A DNA stretch of 64,000 nucleotides from Welwitschia mirabilis (lineage: Eukaryota; Gnetophyta; Gnetopsida; Welwitschiales). The position numbers were made by a program, and so were the translations under genes. Shown here in pieces: positions 34,905 to 49,659 of this stretch (positions within the stretch are counted from its first letter, which is position 1; each line of letters begins with the position of its first letter). The DNA is taken from assembly GCA_051453625.1 (NCBI GenBank), contig JBOZIK010000001.1:200871271-200935270 (forward strand), in the 5' to 3' direction. The notes under the pieces are model-generated. The model was given only the letters and a program-made list of their open reading frames with translations. It made no database searches and had not been told where the DNA came from.

Positions 34905-35256
34905 TTTCTTCATCCCTTAAAAAGTTTCATCCTAAAAACTTAAAAGATAATGCTTAGGAGCCTATGTGAAATAATATATATGAAACTCATTTTTCCAACA
35001 CTAGGAAACTAAAGAAAAACATATAAAGAGCATTAAAAAAGGTATAGATTAGAAATGATTTACTTTTCTTATGTTTTAAATTAATTATTTACAATTTTTT
35101 ACTATCTTATTTAACTAATTCCACACTCTAAGATTTAATGTTAAAATATATGACAACTTAATAGCAATCCCAGATTAATTTCAACATAGGCTTTAATACA
35201 AAACTAATGTCTAACTTTTCCAACCAAAAACATGAAAGATAGCTCTGATATCAAAA
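34905..35256 (-). mobile_element. Array internal remnant 1 with PBS
   Basis: PBS complement gctctgatatca at 35242-35253 (11 of 12); the pol-end-like string at 34905-34945. Only about 350 bp lie between the two LTRs. Confidence 0.65.
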
Positions 35257-37260
35257 TGTAAAGTCCACATTTTTCACCCAAAAACTCAAATGTTGCTTTA
35301 ATTTTGGGGTGGAGGGGGGAGGAAATTAGCATTCACATTTTTCTTAAAGCCTAAAAATAATGAATTAGTAAATAATAATGTGATATTCAAGAGTAATAGA
35401 CAAGTTTATTCACATCTTTAAAACTATCTCTATTTGAAATGTAACTAAGGAAACGTAGGCCTTAGGATCTATGCAATTAGAAGAGCCTATTTTACATTAT
35501 CAGAGCATCAAATACCAATGAAAAAATAAAACATATGACAACAAAAAAATAAAAGTGATTTTCTAATTGAAAACATTAGGTTTTACCCTAATGGATATGG
35601 ATCAAGATTAGATTTTTAAAAATACCACTAGGAAGTCATGTTTTTAGCCTTTTTTTTTAAATAGTAACTCTAAATTTCTAAAAATACTTAAACAAGAAAT
35701 TCACACAATTTGCAAATGGCTTTATCTATTAAAAAATAATTTTTAATTACTCTCTATTACAATGTATACATATAAGCCATAGAAAATGTGCCATAATAAT
35801 AAAATAAATTTACAAGTTAAAATGTAAAAGAAGGTTTATCAATCTAGTATTAATACAAATTGCAAGTGCATAAAGCATAAATAAAGAGATAATAGAAATA
35901 TCTCATGTTAGAAATATCAAGTGTTACTTTATCAATGACCAAAATCCATGCTAGCATCTACTCCTACATAAACAATCTGGTATGAGAACTATGAGATCTG
36001 TCATAATCCTCAATATGGCAAAAGTAGTGAAGGATGAAAAGGAGGGTGACCAAAACTCAAATAATATAGCTAAGGCATGAGAGTAAGATAATATCCATGA
36101 GATACATCTAAGACTAGAATAGGCCAATATAAGAAATAAGACTTTGGGATTCATAAACAATGCAAAACTGTATTCTAATTTTAGTAATTCAATAATGTAT
36201 TATTAGAATAATTTAAAAATGCACTATACAAGTTTTAGTAATCCAAGAATTCAATATCAAAAGGATGCCAAAAACATTCATTTATCTAGAGGTTTATTTG
36301 TAGGATAATAGAAATTTTTCAAATGGAATAAACCCTCTAAATCTACATAGACATCCTATTGTGCATAACTAGATAGGTCATAAACATACTCCAATCATCC
36401 TGTTTACTCTAATAGGTTACTTTCATGGCTAATGGAGTTCCTTTAGATGGCCTAGCCCTTATAGCTATATAATTTAGTTACTTGATTAAATTTGTTATAT
36501 TAGAAATAAAATTAGATTCATAACTCAAGATGTTACATGAATTAGAATAGGCTTATGAAAACAAAATATTAATTAATATTAACAAAGATAAGAGTTAGAA
36601 GTTTCAACAGAGAGCCAAGATAATGCTCTTATATGATCATGTTAATAAAATTGAGAAATCAAAAAAGAAAACATATAAGAGAATAATCTAATAAGATAAT
36701 AAGAAAGTGGCCTAAAACCATACAAAGATGCAAGAAATCCTTGCTATCAGACAAGATATACAAAACAAACCTAAGAACCATACAAAATATGTAAGAAATC
36801 CTTAGTACCATACTTCAGATTCAAGTAGGCTTTATAATCTCTAAGAATGCTACTCCAAGATTAAAAATTCTTCATAAGGAAGTTAAATGTAAGGAGGTTT
36901 TTAAATAATTATAACCAAGAGAAATACTCCTATTTATAAGTACTCAAAAAGAATATTAAATTTCAAGAGTTACACAACCCACTACTATCTTTAAAAAATG
37001 GTTTTAATTCCACTTCCCTACCCCACTATATACTTGGCCAGTGGGAATAAAGAATAATAACTTTCCATAAATAATAAATAACAAATAACACCATTAGTAC
37101 ATATAATAATATATTAAATAATCATGAAAGTAGTTAAGCATTTTCATTTATCAAAATAATTACAAATTCACAGCTCATCATTATTTTTATAAATAAGTAA
37201 TTAAATTGATAAAGCTAAACCATTAATTATAGCTATTATAAGAATTTTTTATTTTGCATT
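35257..37260 (-). repeat. Array LTR 2 (truncated)
   Basis: Follows the unit until about 37260. There the string gcattaaaaggaaat, which in other units continues to atgctaatcatgg, switches to the long internal segment. Roughly 600 bp of LTR start is missing. It contains the doubled ccatacaaagatgcaagaaa-like string at 36718 and 36778. Confidence 0.65.
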
Positions 37261-40200
37261 AAAAGGAAATGACTAACTCATGTAGCATTTGATATCTTAG
37301 TCTTGGATTTTGACCTATGCTAATTTGGTATCATCTATAGCATTTTTACTATTAGTGAATTCACTTTAATGTATGATTGGTTTTTCTTTATTTTTAATCT
37401 CTAATTCATTTAATATTATTGATTCTGTAATAGTGCATTCTAAATGTTCATATTTATTTATTAGATATATGCCTTTAACACTTTATAAGGTTCAGATGAT
37501 TAATCCATTAGCTTATGATATCTTTTATTCTATTCTACTATTTTCTAAATTTCATTGTAAATTGTAACTTTTTTTATACTTATATTTTAATACATTTATA
37601 TTTTATAGTGAATAGCTTATTACTATCTATGACTAGAAGGATTACAAGCCATAGTAATAACATAGTTAATAATAAATCATCAAGGCAACTAAATAAAAGG
37701 ATCATACTTATTATAGGACTTGACCAAATAACCTACAATACAAGATGATGATAGTCATGCATCACTTATGTCTATGGCCCTAAGTCCATATCTCAAAAAT
37801 TAAAATTTATATAAGAACTCATATGGATGTTAATGACATTATATTATCATAACCTCTTTTCCCTATAGCTAGGGAATTAATGTGTGAATTTCAATCATAC
37901 ATACTAGGATTTTCCTAATACATCATGTCTATTTCACTTTAGGTACATAATTAATACTATTTTTAAAGAAGACACCAATCACATGAGTCCTAGTATCATT
38001 ACTCCAAGAAAACTAATAGTATAGTTACAGTCAGAAGAGTTTANNNNNNNNNNNNNNNNNNNNNNNNNNNNNNNNNNNNNNNNNNNNNNNNNNNNNNNNN
38101 NNNNNNNNNNNNNNNNNNNNNNNNNNNNNNNNNNNNNNNNNNNNNNNNNNNNNNNNNNNNNNNNNNNNNNNNNNNNNNNNNNNNNNNNNNNNNNNNNNNN
38201 NNNNNNNNNNNNNNNNNNNNNNNNNNNNNNNNNNNNNNNNNNNNNNNNNNNNNNNNNNNNNNNNNNNNNNNNNNNNNNNNNNNNNNNNNNNNNNNNNNNN
38301 NNNNNNNNNNNNNNNNNNNNNNNNNNNNNNNNNNNNNNNNNNNNNNNNNNNNNNNNNNNNNNNNNNNNNNNNNNNNNNNNNNNNNNNNNNNNNNNNNNNN
38401 NNNNNNNNNNNNNNNNNNNNNNNNNNNNNNNNNNNNNNNNNNNNNNNNNNNNNNNNNNNNNNNNNNNNNNNNNNNNNNNNNNNNNNNNNNNNNNNNNNNN
38501 NNNNNNNNNNNNNNNNNNNNNNNNNNNNNNNNNNNNNNNNNNNNNNNNNNNNNNNNNNNNNNNNNNNNNNNNNNNNNNNNNNNNNNNNNNNNNNNNNNNN
38601 NNNNNNNNNNNNNNNNNNNNNNNNNNNNNNNNNNNNNNNNNNNNNNNNNNNNNNNNNNNNNNNNNNNNNNNNNNNNNNNNNNNNNNNNNNNNNNNNNNNN
38701 NNNNNNNNNNNNNNNNNNNNNNNNNNNNNNNNNNNNNNNNNNNNNNNNNNNNNNNNNNNNNNNNNNNNNNNNNNNNNNNNNNNNNNNNNNNNNNNNNNNN
38801 NNNNNNNNTTGAAGTGGCTTTATCATCATATGAGAGAATAATAATTAGGATTAAGAAATCCCTTGAATAGCTTCCTAGTTTCTTATGTAAAACTACTATC
38901 TATACCTTAGTAGCTATGAAACATCTTCCATAGATATTAATCTATTATAGAAGTTAAGGTATAGTAAGTTTTATACATCTTTGCAAAGGAGTGAAATCAA
39001 TATTATTTGACTTATTAAAAATCATTTTTCCTTTGAAACTTTTTCTTTCTTTTAATTTTTTCGTCTATCCATATCAAAAACCATAAAAAATTTTATATGT
39101 TTTATAGGAAATAGAAGAATTTAAAGCATAAAAGTATGGATCCATAAGCAATTACATTAAACCTATTATAAGGAACTTCACTTCTATTTAGGTTTGTTAT
39201 ATTTCTATTTTTAAATTCCTCATTGTAGAGAGTGTAGGTTAAAACTTTAATAAAATTCATGAAATATATTTTTATGTTTTACTATTAATAAAAAATTCTA
39301 TGATATGGATGTAAAAATTTGGATTTGCAAAACCTTTTTGTTATATGCCTTGTATTAATTAGTATAATACTTCATTTTATTTTCTATCTGCTATTATCTC
39401 TTCTATTATTGCCCTTATATTTTTCTTACATTTCTTTATTTATTAAATATTAAAGTATTTATTTTAATAAAATTTATCAACTTGCTTTACTAGTATGTCA
39501 TAACATCTAGAACATTTTAAATATTACTCTAAGGTTATAAATAACTTTAACATTGACCTTTATTAAGAATACTCAAAATAGAATTTCAAAGTGTAAAATG
39601 TTAACTAAAAATTATATAGATAATATTTTAGCTAAATTAATCATGTCTAAATTAGATAAATATAGTGTCTTTTAAGGACCACCTAGGATTGCATTAAAAC
39701 CTCTTATATGAAGAAAATTGAAATTAAAGTACCCATCATCAACTTGTTGCCTTACTTTCATGGTCTAGATTCAACATATGCTTGTGAATATCTAAGGAAT
39801 TTAAATCTATCATTTTGATCACAGAAGAATAAGAAAAAAGTAATTATGATAAAACAAAAATATAAATTATACTTAAGTAATTTAAAGCTATATTAAATTA
39901 CATTATGAAGATATTTCACACATAAATTCTTGACAAATTACTTATTAATCTAAAAATGAATGAACTTAGAAGAAAAATGATGGATTTTAAAGAATAAGAT
40001 AAATAATCCTTTCATAAAGCATTTTATGATTTTAAATATTTATTAAAAAGATTTCAAAACATTATTTTAAATATTAAAGATTATTAAGCATTTTTTATAA
40101 AGAACTAACTCTCCAAAATAGTTTATTAATAATGATGATAGAGGAAACTTCACATTTAAAGAGACATATGAAGTTTCAAAAACTCTAGAAAGCATAGTTA

Positions 40201-40450
40201 AGATCTCTAAAAGCCTAAGAATGAAATTTTAGGAATATTAAAGTAGCTAACTGAAATCAATTTCATAAGGTCAATAAAACAAGGAATTTATAATCTAGAT
40301 GAGAAAATAGACATAAACACAAAGCTAAATTAAATCACTAAGAGATTTAAAATTATTAAGACATTTAAACCTCATAAAATTAGGAGTAGAGCTATATGTG
40401 CATAAGGATTACCATTTTACAATCCAAGAAAGTTTATGTAATTCCAACAC
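37261..40450 (-). mobile_element. Large non-coding internal segment, copy B
   Basis: Counterpart of 19099-22065. The PBS-like area is at about 40440 (attccaacaca, decayed), followed by atgtttttcacccaaaaac as at the array LTR ends. It interrupts the regular array between LTR 2 and LTR 3 and would be the internal region of one longer element. No gag or pol motif was seen; part is hidden by the gap at 38044-38808. Confidence 0.65.
38044..38808. other. Assembly gap (765 N)
   Basis: By comparison with copy A (about 19900-20115) much less than 765 bp seems to be missing here. Confidence 0.99.
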
Positions 40451-43400
40451 ATGAAATTCATGTTTTTCACCCAAAAACTTTGAATGTTAATTTCATATAC
40501 AAATGAGATAATCTTAACATATACTACCATGACTTTACATTAATTAAAAATTATGTAAGATGAAAATAATGTGTATATAAAATTTTTACAATTGAAAAAA
40601 TATTTTAGAAATTAATATAAAACAATCACATGTATAAACTTTTATGCTAAACTTATGTATAGAAACATGTATTGGACCTCAGAATGTTTAAATTTAAAAT
40701 GTTTATTCCAAATGTCAAGATAAGTTCATAATTAAAGTATCAAACTATTTTTGTTTAATTAGCATAATTATTTAATAGACTATAATTTCACTTAGTAATA
40801 GATTTATATTAAGAGAATAGCAGATTATATATATGTGCTTTCCACAAGAATCAAATAAAAAATAAAACACTAATATGCATATCATATGGCCTAACGTATG
40901 CTTAAATGGTAGGAAATATTATAACTAAGAGACTTTTTATTTTATCCATGTAATTAAAATGAATAAATAAAAAATGAAAACAATAATCATGTCTTGGAAT
41001 TTAATAAATATTATGAGCCATAGGTGGAACAAGACAAAAGTGAGGGAAAAAAGTGAAAGCCAGCTAACTAAGGGTTGCATGAAAGTTAAAAAGAAAAATT
41101 GTATTTTAAAATAAAGGATGAATGTGAGAAATGGGACATGATAATGCGATGATGCTAAAATGAAAAATTAGAACTTAAAAAATCACAAGCCACTAATAAT
41201 TAAAGTTGAAATATCAAAAGCCTTATCATAAAAGAACGATAATGAAAATCTACAAGAAATATATGTGATGAACCATAAAAAATTGAAATTTTTTCTCATG
41301 AAAGCATTTTTATGAAAATCAAATCATATGAAATTAGCATTTTAAAATTACAGTTAACTACATTAAAATAACCAATTTTGCATTATCAGTGTACCAAATA
41401 AAAACAATGTTGTAAAACATAGAAAACGAAAAAAGAATGGGTGCATTTTTAATGTACGAATCTATGTTTTACCTTATAGAGTGTAAATTAAGTTTAGATT
41501 TTCAAAAAGACCGCTATAAAATTACATTTTAAGCCATTTTTGAATAAACAATAACTATGGAATCTAAAAAGACTAAAATAAAAAATTTAGATAATTTGCA
41601 AATAATTGCACTTATTGGAAAACTATTTTTACCTCTTAAAATACATCAAAATTACTCTCTTTTAAAATGTTTATATACTAGGCATAAAAAACTTGTAATA
41701 AAAAAATAACTTTATAATTTCAAACATAAGAGATGATTGACAAATCCAATCTTAATACAAATTCCAAATACATAAAAAATAAATAAGTCAACAGAAATAG
41801 CTTATGTTAATAATAGCAAACATTCTTTCATCAATGACCAAAAACCATGCTAGCATATGAACCTATATAAAGAATATAGTATGAGAACTATGAAATCCAT
41901 CATAGTCCTCAATATGGCTCAAGTAGTGGAGGGTGGAAAGAAAGCTAAATAAAACCCAAAGGATATAGCCAAAGAATGAGAGTAAGATAATATCCATGAG
42001 ATACATCTAAGACTAGAATATGCCAGTATAGAAAATAAGACTTTGGAATTCATAAGTAAGACAAAATGGTATTTCAAGTTTTAGTAATCCAAGAATATAC
42101 TATTAGAATAATTCAAGAATTAACTACTCAAGTTTTAGTAATTCAAGAATGTACTATCAAAAGGGTGTCAAAAATTCCCATTTATAGAGGTTCATTACTA
42201 TGACCAATAGAAATCTTTAAGATGGGATAAACCATCTAAAGCTACATAGACATCTTATCATGCATCATAAGATAGGTCATAAGCATACTCCAATGATCCT
42301 ATTTTCTATGACAATTCACTTCCATGTCCAATAAGAGTCCTTTAGATGGCCTAGCCCATATAATTTAGTCACCTAACTATTTCTTTATTAAAAATAAAAT
42401 TATATTCATAGCCTAAGATGTTACATGAATTAGTAGGGGCTTACAAAAACATAATATTAGTTAAGACTAACAAATATAAGAGTTATAAGTTTTACCAAAG
42501 AATCAAGATAATGCATATAGAAGTTCATGTTTATAAAACTAANNNNNNNNNNNNNNNNNNNNNNNNNNNNNNNNNNNNNNNNNNNNNNNNNNNNNNNNNN
42601 NNNNNNNNNNNNNNNNNNNNNNNNNNNNNNNNNNNNNNNNNNNNNNNNNNNNNNNNNNNNNNNNNNNNNNNNNNNNNNNNNNNNNNNNNNNNNNNNNNNN
42701 NNNNNNNNNNNNNNNNNNNNNNNNNNNNNNNNNNNNNNNNNNNNNNNNNNNNNNNNNNNNNNNNNNNNNNNNNNNNNNNNNNNNNNNNNNNNNNNNNNNN
42801 NNNNNNNNNNNNNNNNNNNNNNNNNNNNNNNNNNNNNNNNNNNNNNNNNNNNNNNNNNNNNNNNNNNNNNNNNNNNNNNNNNNNNNNNNNNNNNNNNNNN
42901 NNNNNNNNNNNNNNNNNNNNNNNNNNNNNNNNNNNNNNNNNNNNNNNNNNNNNNNNNNNNNNNNNNNNNNNNNNNNNNNNNNNNNNNNNNNNNNNNNNNN
43001 NNNNNNNNNNNNNNNNNNNNNNNNNNNNNNNNNNNNNNNNNNNNNNNNTCATGTTTATAAAACTAAGAAATCAATAAAGAAAAAGCACATAAGAGAATAA
43101 CCCAGTAAGATAATAAGAAAAAAGTACAAAACCATCTAGAGATGCAAGAAATCCTTGATAACATATAAGATATTTAAGACAGACTTTTAAAAAATACAAA
43201 ATATGCAAGAAATCTTTAGTACCATACTTGAGATTCAAGTTAGGCTTTTTAATCTCTAAGAATGCTACTCTAAGATAGAAAATCTTCATAAGGAATCTAG
43301 AGGCTAGAGTGTTTTTAAAGAATTATAGCCAAGAAAAATACTTTGATTTATAAGGACTCAAAAGGAATCTTGAATTTGAAGTGTCATGCAATCCACTATT

Positions 43401-44107
43401 ATCTTTACAAAACAACTTTGATTCTATTTTCCTACCCTACTACATACTTGATCACTAGGAATAAAGAATAATAAATATGCTTGCCATAAATACTAAATAA
43501 TAAGTGAGACTATTAGCACCTATATTAATATAATCCATAATTGTGATAACAGTTTAAGAGATTCTTTAACATTTACTCGAAATAATGAATAGTAAAATAA
43601 AACCAATTGTTAAGAATCTCCATTCATTACAATAATTAAAAATTTACAACTAATTAGCATTTTCAAAAATGAGGGACTAAATTAATAAAGCTAAATCATT
43701 AATTATAGCTATTAAAAAAAATTATTTGCATTAAAAGAAGGAAATATGCTAATCATGGTATTTTAAATTGAATAGTCACAAAAAGAAGTAAAATAATATT
43801 TGTATAATCACTATTTAACCTTTAAAAGTATATAATTAAATAAATAAAGATAGAATATGAAAACAATATTATAATTATAATAGTTACAAGAAAAGAAAAC
43901 ATTTAAAATAATAATTACAACATAAGCTTCTAATAATAAAGTAAATAATTACATATAAAATAATAATATGCTAATAAATAAATAATAAATAAAGATTCTA
44001 ATTATTAAATCAACCTAGTAAGTCATACTAGATAAACATTATTTTTATTTAGTTTTGATGTAACTATTTGGGCTAAATCTTTAGACAATAAAAATATGTA
44101 TGTAACA
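40451..44107 (-). repeat. Array LTR 3 (long variant)
   Basis: LTR start at 44107. The end portion 40451-40795 matches 21720-22065 and 40795-41200 matches LTR 1. It is about 0.7 kb longer than LTRs 4-6 even after subtracting the gap at 42543-43048. Confidence 0.6.
42543..43048. other. Assembly gap (506 N) with repeated edges
   Basis: The 18 bases tcatgtttataaaactaa end the left flank (42525-42542) and begin the right flank (43049-43066). Other units read straight through this point, so little or nothing may really be missing. Confidence 0.99.
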
Positions 44108-44450
44108 TTTCTTCATCTCTTAAAAAGTTTCATCCTCAAAACTTAAAAAGAAAAGATTAGGAACCTACATGAAATAATACATATGAAACTCATTTTTCCA
44201 ACACTAGAGAATCAAAGAAATAGATAATCCAAAAATATCTAGGTTAGAAATGATTTACTTTACTTATATTTTAAATTGATTATATATAATGTTAAGTGTT
44301 TGTTCAACTAATACCATAATATATTCTTTGACGTTAAAACTTATGACAATAGCTATTATTCCCATGAAAATCATAGCCTAGGCTCTAACACCAAAATGTA
44401 ATGTCCAACTTTTTTAGTAAAAAACTTCAAATGTAGTTCCAATACCAAAA
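44108..44450 (-). mobile_element. Array internal remnant 3 with doubled PBS
   Basis: PBS complements at 44382-44393 (gctctaacacca) and 44436-44447 (gttccaatacca), 54 bp apart. Pol-end-like string at 44110-44155. Confidence 0.65.
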
Positions 44451-46871
44451 TGTAAACTCCATGTTTTTCACCCAAAAACTTAAATATTGCTTTGATTTAA
44501 AAAAAAGGAATGTAATGTCCACATTTTTCTTAAAGTCTAAAATAATGAATTGGTAAATATTAATGTAATATTCAAGATTAATAGACAATATTATTCACAT
44601 TTTTAAAGCTATGTCTATTTGAAATGTAACTAAGGAAAGCTAGGCATTATGATCTCTAGAGCTAAAATAGCCTATTTTACATTGTTAGCGCACCAAATGA
44701 TAACAATGATGTAAAAAATCTAAAAAAAAAAAAGTGTATTTATATTTAGAAAAACTCATTTTTTTTCCTCTTGAGTATGTAGTAAGTTTAGATTTTTAAA
44801 AAGACTACTAGGAAGTCACTTCTTAAGCCATTTTTTATTAAACAATAACTATGAAATAATGAGAAGACTAAAAAAGAAATTCACACAGTTTACAAATTGT
44901 TGGACCTATTTAAAAACTATTTTTACATCTTAAAATACATTAAAATTACTCTCTATTACAATGTTTACATAAGATCCATATCAAACTTACAATAATAATA
45001 AAATAAATTTATAACTTAAAGTGTAAGAAATCATTTACAAATCTAGCATTAATAAAAATTGAAAATACTTAAAGACTAAATAAGCAAATAATAGAAATAA
45101 CTCACATTAACAATAGCAAGCATGTCTTCATCAATTATCAAAATCAATGATAGCATCTGCACTACATAAACAATATTCTATGAGAACTATAAAATCCATC
45201 ATAGTCCCTGGTATGGCCCAAGTAGTGGAGTGTGGAAAGATGGGTAACCAAAATCCAAAGGATATAGCCAAATCATGAGAGTAAGATAATACCCATGAGA
45301 TGAATCCATGAATCAAATATCCCAATATAGGAAACAAGACTTTGGAATTCATAAGCAACATAGAATGCCATTTCAAATTCCAGTAAATTAAGAATGTTTC
45401 ATTAGAATAATCCAAAAAAACACTGTTCAAGTTTTGGTAATCCAAGAATGCACTATTAGAAGGGTACCAGAAATGCCAATTTATTTAGAGGTTTATTTTT
45501 ATGGCCAATAGAAATTCTTTAAAAGAGATAAACCTTTTGAACCCCCATAGACATTCTGTGATACATAACTAGATGAGTGATAAAGATACTTTAATCACCT
45601 TGTTTGCTATGACACTTCACTCCCATAAAGAATAGAAGCCCTTTAAGTGGCCCAACCCCTAAAGCCACATAATTTAGTTAACTAACTAATTTTATTTCAT
45701 TAGATATAAATCGCAATCACAACTCAAAATGTTACATGAATTAGAATAGACTTACAAAATTGAAATATTAATTAAGATTAATAAAGATAAGAGATATAAG
45801 TTTTACTAGAGAACCAAGATAATGCTTATATATGGTCATGTTAATAAAACTAAGAAATCAAGAAACCAATGAAAATATATAAGAGAATAACCTAATAAGA
45901 TAATAAGAGAAAGACATAAAACCATACAAAGATGTAAGAAATCCTTGGTACCACATAAGATATACAAGATTAAGTACTATACATGAGATTTAAGTTAGAT
46001 TTTCTAGTCTATAGGAATTCTACTTCAAGATAGAAGATTTTCATAAGGAAGTTAAAAGATAAAAGGTTTTTAAAGGATTACAACTAAGAAAAAGACTCCT
46101 ATTTTTAAGGACTCAAAAGGAATCTTAAATTTCAAGAGTTACACAACCCACTATTATCTTTAGAAAATGCTTTTGATTCCACTTTCCTAACCTACTACAC
46201 ACTTGGCCACTAAAATAAAGAATAATAAATATGCTTGCCATAAAAAACAAATAATAAGTGAGATCATTTTCACCTATAATAATATATTACATAACCATGA
46301 TAGTAGTTATAATGTAAAAGTTTCTTCGACATTTAATAGAAATAAAGAAGAATAGAATAAAGCCAATTATTAAGCATCTCTATTTATTATAATAATTACA
46401 AATCCAAAAATTATTAACAATTTTTAAAAATAAGCAATTAAGTTAATAAAGCTAAATCATTAATTATAGCTATTACAAGAACCTTTGGTTCATATTAAAA
46501 TAAGGAAATATGCTAATCATGATACTGTAAATGTCATAGTTACAAAAGAAAATAAAATAGTATTTGTATAATCACTAATTATCCAATAATAGTATATTAT
46601 TAAATAAATAAAAAAACTATACAAATAATATTATTAATTATAATGATTACAAGAAAAGCAATCATTTAAAATAATAGTTATAACATAAGTTTCTAATAAT
46701 AAAGTAAATAATTACATATAAATTAATAATATGCTAATAAATAAAGAATAAATAAAGATTCTAGCAATTAAATCAAATTAGTAGGTTCTAATAGATAAAA
46801 ATTATTTTTATTTAATTTGTATGCAACTATTTGGGCTAAATCCTTAGACCTTTAAAGATCTAGACATGACA
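44451..46871 (-). repeat. Array LTR 4
   Basis: About 2.42 kb between the PBS end and the tgtca start. It carries a sense-strand frame 45445-45131 (104 codons) also seen in LTRs 2 and 5, and a TATA-like area at about 46090, degraded. Confidence 0.7.
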
Positions 46872-47226
46872 TTTCTCCACCATTAAAATGTTTTATGCTT
46901 ATAACTTAGAAAACAATGCTTATAAAGCTACATGGAATCATATATATGAAACACATTTTCCCAACACTAGAAAATAGAAAAACACATATAAAGAGCATCT
47001 AAAAATACCTAAGTTAGAAAAGGTTCACTTTTCTTATGTTTTAAATGGATTATTTATATTTTTTAACTATGTTATTCAACTAATACCATAATCTAGGCTT
47101 TAATGTTAAACTTATGATAACTTAATAATAATTATTCCTAGGGAAATCACAACCTAGGATTTAATATCGAAATGTAGTGTATAATGTTTTCAACTAAAAA
47201 CTTCAAATGTAGCTATGACACCAAAA
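46872..47226 (-). mobile_element. Array internal remnant 4 with doubled PBS
   Basis: PBS-like gatttaatatcga at 47158-47170 and agctatgacacca at 47211-47223, again about 54 bp apart. Confidence 0.6.
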
Positions 47227-49659
47227 TTTCAAGTCCACTTTTTTCATAGAAAAACTCAGCTATTGCTTTGATTTCTTTTAAAAAAATATAACATCCATTT
47301 TTCTTAAAGGCTAAAAATAATGAATTGGTAAATATTAATGTGGAATTCAAGATTAATAAACAAGTTTATTCGCATATTTAAAACTATTTTTAGTTGAAAT
47401 GTAACTGAGGAAAGCTAAGCCTTAGGATCTATGTAGCTAATGTTGCATTGTTAGTGGACCAAATAATAACAGTGATGTAAAACATATGAAAACAAAAAAA
47501 CATAGAGTGTGTTTCTAATTGGCAATACCTAGGTTTTATTCTAAGTGTATGGATTAATCTTAGATTTTCAAAAATACCATTATAAAGTTATGTTTTAAGT
47601 CATTTTAGATTAATTAATAACTATGAAATCTAAAAAGACTAAAATAAGAAATTTAGACAATTTTCAAATGGCTGCATCTATTGAAAAATTATTTTTACCT
47701 TTTAAAATACATCAAAATTTCTCTCTATTATAATGTTTACATAAGAGCCATAGAAAACTTGCAATAATAATAAAATAGCTTTATAAGTTAAAAGATAAGA
47801 AATGGTTTACAAATCTAGTTTTAATACAAATTACAAATACATAAAGCATAAATAAGCAAATAATAGAAATAACTCATGTAAACAGAACCAATCATTTCTT
47901 CATTAATGATCAAATTAATGCTATCATCTAAACTACACAAATAATATGGTATAAGACTATGAAATCCATCACAATTCCTAGTATGACCCAAGTAGTCCAG
48001 GGTGAAAAGGAAGGTGATAAAAACTTAAAGTATATAGTCCAGGGATGAGAGTAAAGTAATACCCATGAGATACATCTAAAACTAGAATATGTTAACATAA
48101 GAAACAAGACTTTTAGATCCATAAGCAAAAAAAAATTCTATTCTAATTTTTAATAATCTAATAATGTACTCTTAGAATAATTTAAAAATGAATTATCCAA
48201 GTTTTAATAATCTAATAATGCACTATTGGAAGGGTGTCAAAAACTCCTATTTGTCTACAAGTTTATTCCTATGACTAATAAGAATTCCTTTTAATGGGGT
48301 AGACCCTCTAAAGCACACATACATGTTGCCATGCATAACTAGATGATTTATAAACATACTTTAATCACCTTGCTCACTTTGATAGTTCACTCTCATGGCA
48401 AATGGGAGTCATTCAAGTGGCCCAGTCCCTAATACCACATGATTTAATTACTTGACTAATTTTATTTCATTAGATATAACATTAGATTCACAACCAAGGA
48501 TGTTACATGAGGTAGAAGAGGTTTACAAATAAAAAAACTAATTATTATTAACAAATATAAGAGTTACAGGCTTTACTAAAGAGTCAAGACAATGCTTATA
48601 TAATAAAACTAAGAAATCAAGAAAGAAATAAAAGCATATAAAGGAATTATCCAATAAGATAATAAGAAAAATGCATGAAACCATATAAAGATGTACTAGA
48701 TCATTAGTAACATACAATATATACAAGACAAACATAGAAACCATACAAAATATGTAATAAATTCTTATTACCATATCTGAGATTAAAGTTAGGATTTTTA
48801 ACCTCTAAGAATGCTACTTCAAGATAATAGATCTCTATAAGGAAGTTAAAGGGTAGAGGTTTCTAAAGAATTATAGTTAAGAAAAACCCTTATTAATAAG
48901 GACTTAAAAGGAATCTTGAATTTAAAGAGTCACATAACCTAGTACTATCTTTTGGAAAATGGTTTTAATTCCATGTCCCTATCCATTACATACTTAGTCA
49001 CTAGGAATAAAGAATAACAAATATGCTTGTTATAAATAATAAATAATAAGTAACATTAGCATCTATAATAATATATTCCATAATCATGATAGTAGTTACA
49101 ATTGAAAATATCCTTTGTCATTTACATGAAATAAAAAAGAATGAAATGAAGGCAACTATTAAGAATCTCTATTGATTACAATAATTATAAATTCACAGCT
49201 CATTGCCATCTTTAAAAATAAGAGATTATTTTAATAAATATAAATCATTAATTGTAACCATTATAATAATCTTTTATTTGCATTAAAATAAGAAAATATG
49301 CTAATCATGGTACTTTAAATGTAAAAATTATAAAAAGAAATAAAATAATATTTGTAGAATCACTAACTAGCCGCTAGAACTATATCATTAACTAAATAAA
49401 GAAAAACTATAAAAATAATATTATTACTTTTAGTGGTTATAATAAAAGAATCATTTAAAATAATAATTAGGGTATAAGTTTCTAATAATAAAGTTAAAAA
49501 ATACATATAAAAATAATAATATGTTAATAAATCAATTATAAAGAAAGATTCTAATAATTTAATTAGCTTAGAAAGTTCCACTAGATAAAATTATGTTTAT
49601 TTAGTTTTTATATAAGTATTTGAGCTAAATATTTAGACCTTAAAAATTTGGACATGACA
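47227..49659 (-). repeat. Array LTR 5
   Basis: About 2.43 kb. Contains sense-strand frames at 48128-47928 and 48774-48538 homologous to frames in other units. Confidence 0.7.
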
